Source of the DNA: a virus
Strand: one strand, 5' to 3'
Length of the DNA stretch: 39,179 nucleotides
IMG/VR virus record: IMGVR_UViG_3300031885_000053
Location: 1-39,179 of that record
Shown here: positions 38,333 to 39,179 of the stretch, in pieces
Layout of the letters: each line of letters begins with the position of its first letter
Numbering within the stretch: the stretch's first letter is position 1
Program-made: the position numbers and the translations under genes
The notes under the pieces: generated by a model
The model's database searches: none
What the model was told of the DNA's origin: nothing
What the model saw: only the letters and a program-made list of their open reading frames with translations

Positions 38333-39179
38333 CAAGCCACCGCAATGTCATCGAGGTAGAGGAGTCCCGTCGAGGCCCCGTCTTTGATCTCCAGTCGCAC
38401 GCGGCAGAGACCCGTGTCGGTCGGCGTCACGGGCGTGGCCGAGAACTGGTGATAGTTCGTATCGGCGGCCGTGATGTCCACCGACTCGCTCGTATTCTTC
38501 AGTGTAGTTCCGTCCGTGTCCCAGATACTTACCTTGAGCAGCCCGTTGAAGCCTGCGGCGCTCTTGGCCCAATAAAAACTCAAGGTAAACTCCGTGTCTG
38601 CCGTGGCCGGGACGTAGAAGTCCCAGTATCCGTAGGCGGATGTGGAGGTCGGCGTCAGCTTGGCGCATGTGCCGGTGCTGCCGCGGGCCTTGGCGCCGGT
38701 CTCCTTGGCGAGCGTGGCGCTGCCGGAGGCGGTTCCCGGCAGCCAAACCGTGCCCGTCGTGGATCCGCACACCACGCCGAGGAGCATCTCTCCAGCGGCG
38801 GGTTCCGGTCCGTGCTTCGTGTTGGGCACGGCAATCGGGCCTGAACCGCGATACCAGTCCATGTAATCGGACTTGTCGCCAAGTTCCCAAACCGGGGCAC
38901 GGCCCTCATAAGCCATGCCGGTTATCTGGTTATGGAAATTGACATTGGTAAGTTTCACAATGCCGGTGCCCGTCGTTATGTTGGAGAAGCCGGTGGCGCG
39001 GTTGCCTCCGACGCCGGCCCACACGTCGCAATTTTTGAGCCAGAACGTCCCGCCGCTATGGGTCATGTGGAAGCAGAATCGAGTATCTGCGATGCCGCCG
39101 ATTGAATAGTCGGCGGTCATGGTGCAGATATGATCTGCCGGTCCAGCCCCGGAGGTCTTGATCAGGCCGCCGCTCAGAC
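38332..39179 (-). CDS. tail fibre-like protein (5' end outside window)
   Basis: Open to the right edge, so at least 281 residues and truncated at its N-terminus. The visible part begins with short repeated Gly/Thr/Asn beta-strand turns (SGGTFWLKNCDVWAG, then TGIVKLTNVNFHNQITG), the look of a right-handed beta-helix. A C-terminal jelly-roll-like domain (YWDFYVPATADTEFTLSFYW, then LYLDDIAVA) follows, as in carbohydrate-binding modules. This arrangement suits a receptor-binding tail fibre or spike. It lies transcriptionally upstream of the tape-measure-like gene, the reverse of the common order. Confidence 0.72.
   Translation of the reverse strand, partial: LSGGLIKTSGAGPADHICTMTADYSIGGIADTRFCFHMTHSGGTFWLKNCDVWAGVGGNRATGFSNITTGTGIVKLTNVNFHNQITGMAYEGRAPVWELGDKSDYMDWYRGSGPIAVPNTKHGPEPAAGEMLLGVVCGSTTGTVWLPGTASGSATLAKETGAKARGSTGTCAKLTPTSTSAYGYWDFYVPATADTEFTLSFYWAKSAAGFNGLLKVSIWDTDGTTLKNTSESVDITAADTNYHQFSATPVTPTDTGLCRVRLEIKDGASTGLLYLDDIAVA

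Noticed and set aside
1-39179. CRISPR array, rRNA or tRNA genes
   Set aside because: No regularly spaced repeats with unique spacers were seen, and no tRNA or rRNA signature was noticed by eye; a tRNAscan run would settle the tRNA part.

Overview
This window reads as part of a tailed-phage genome or prophage from a GC-rich bacterium. Almost all credible genes lie on the minus strand, so transcription runs from high to low coordinates. I see no rRNA, tRNA, integrase, terminase, portal or major capsid gene, so the virion-assembly and packaging genes lie outside the window. The host cannot be fixed from this sequence. The style of the tail proteins (YWP-repeat protein, short tape-measure-like protein) and of the exported protein would fit a Planctomycetes-type host, but that is a weak inference.

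Layout, right to left in the direction of transcription. (1) 39.2-31.8 kb: tail module with a fibre-like protein cut by the window edge, a 20-residue-repeat protein, several beta-rich structural proteins, a YWP protein, a short tape-measure-like protein and two further structural proteins, closed by an intrinsic terminator near 31.74 kb. (2) 31.65-27.5 kb: a strong sigma-70-type promoter (TTGACA-17-TATAGT) starts a run of small genes separated by spacers that almost all hold a GC-rich dyad. Several spacers share long exact repeats that touch the stop codons. (3) 27.35-25.1 kb: a moron-like exported protein with its own promoter, then an HNH/AP2 endonuclease with its own promoter. (4) 25.0-22.3 kb: i-type lysozyme endolysin with a membrane anchor, VRR-NUC nuclease and small proteins. 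(5) 22.3-15 kb: recombination and replication genes (Cas4/RecB-like nuclease, Sak4-like ATPase, SSB-like protein, SF2 helicase). They are interrupted by a 469-bp non-coding region with two similar structured elements. (6) 15-5.2 kb: VRR-NUC nuclease, HD phosphohydrolase, dATP/dGTP diphosphohydrolase-like protein, a large zinc-ribbon coiled-coil protein, a phosphoesterase, small regulators, a primase/TOPRIM protein and a MazG-like protein. (7) 5.2-0 kb: PAPS-reductase-like PP-loop enzyme, three tandem DNA methyltransferases, a radical SAM protein and zinc-ribbon proteins, together suggesting nucleic-acid modification.

Two architectures contrast sharply. From 0 to about 24.7 kb genes overlap by NTGA (stop TGA sharing bases with ATG, GTG, TTG or even CTG starts), which implies translational coupling. 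From 27.9 to 31.3 kb genes are separated by 40-90 bp spacers with hairpins. The best candidates for something undescribed are the paired structured elements at 18.15-18.51 kb, the shared C-terminal tail on the radical SAM enzyme and two methyltransferases, and the stop-codon-anchored 41-bp repeats.
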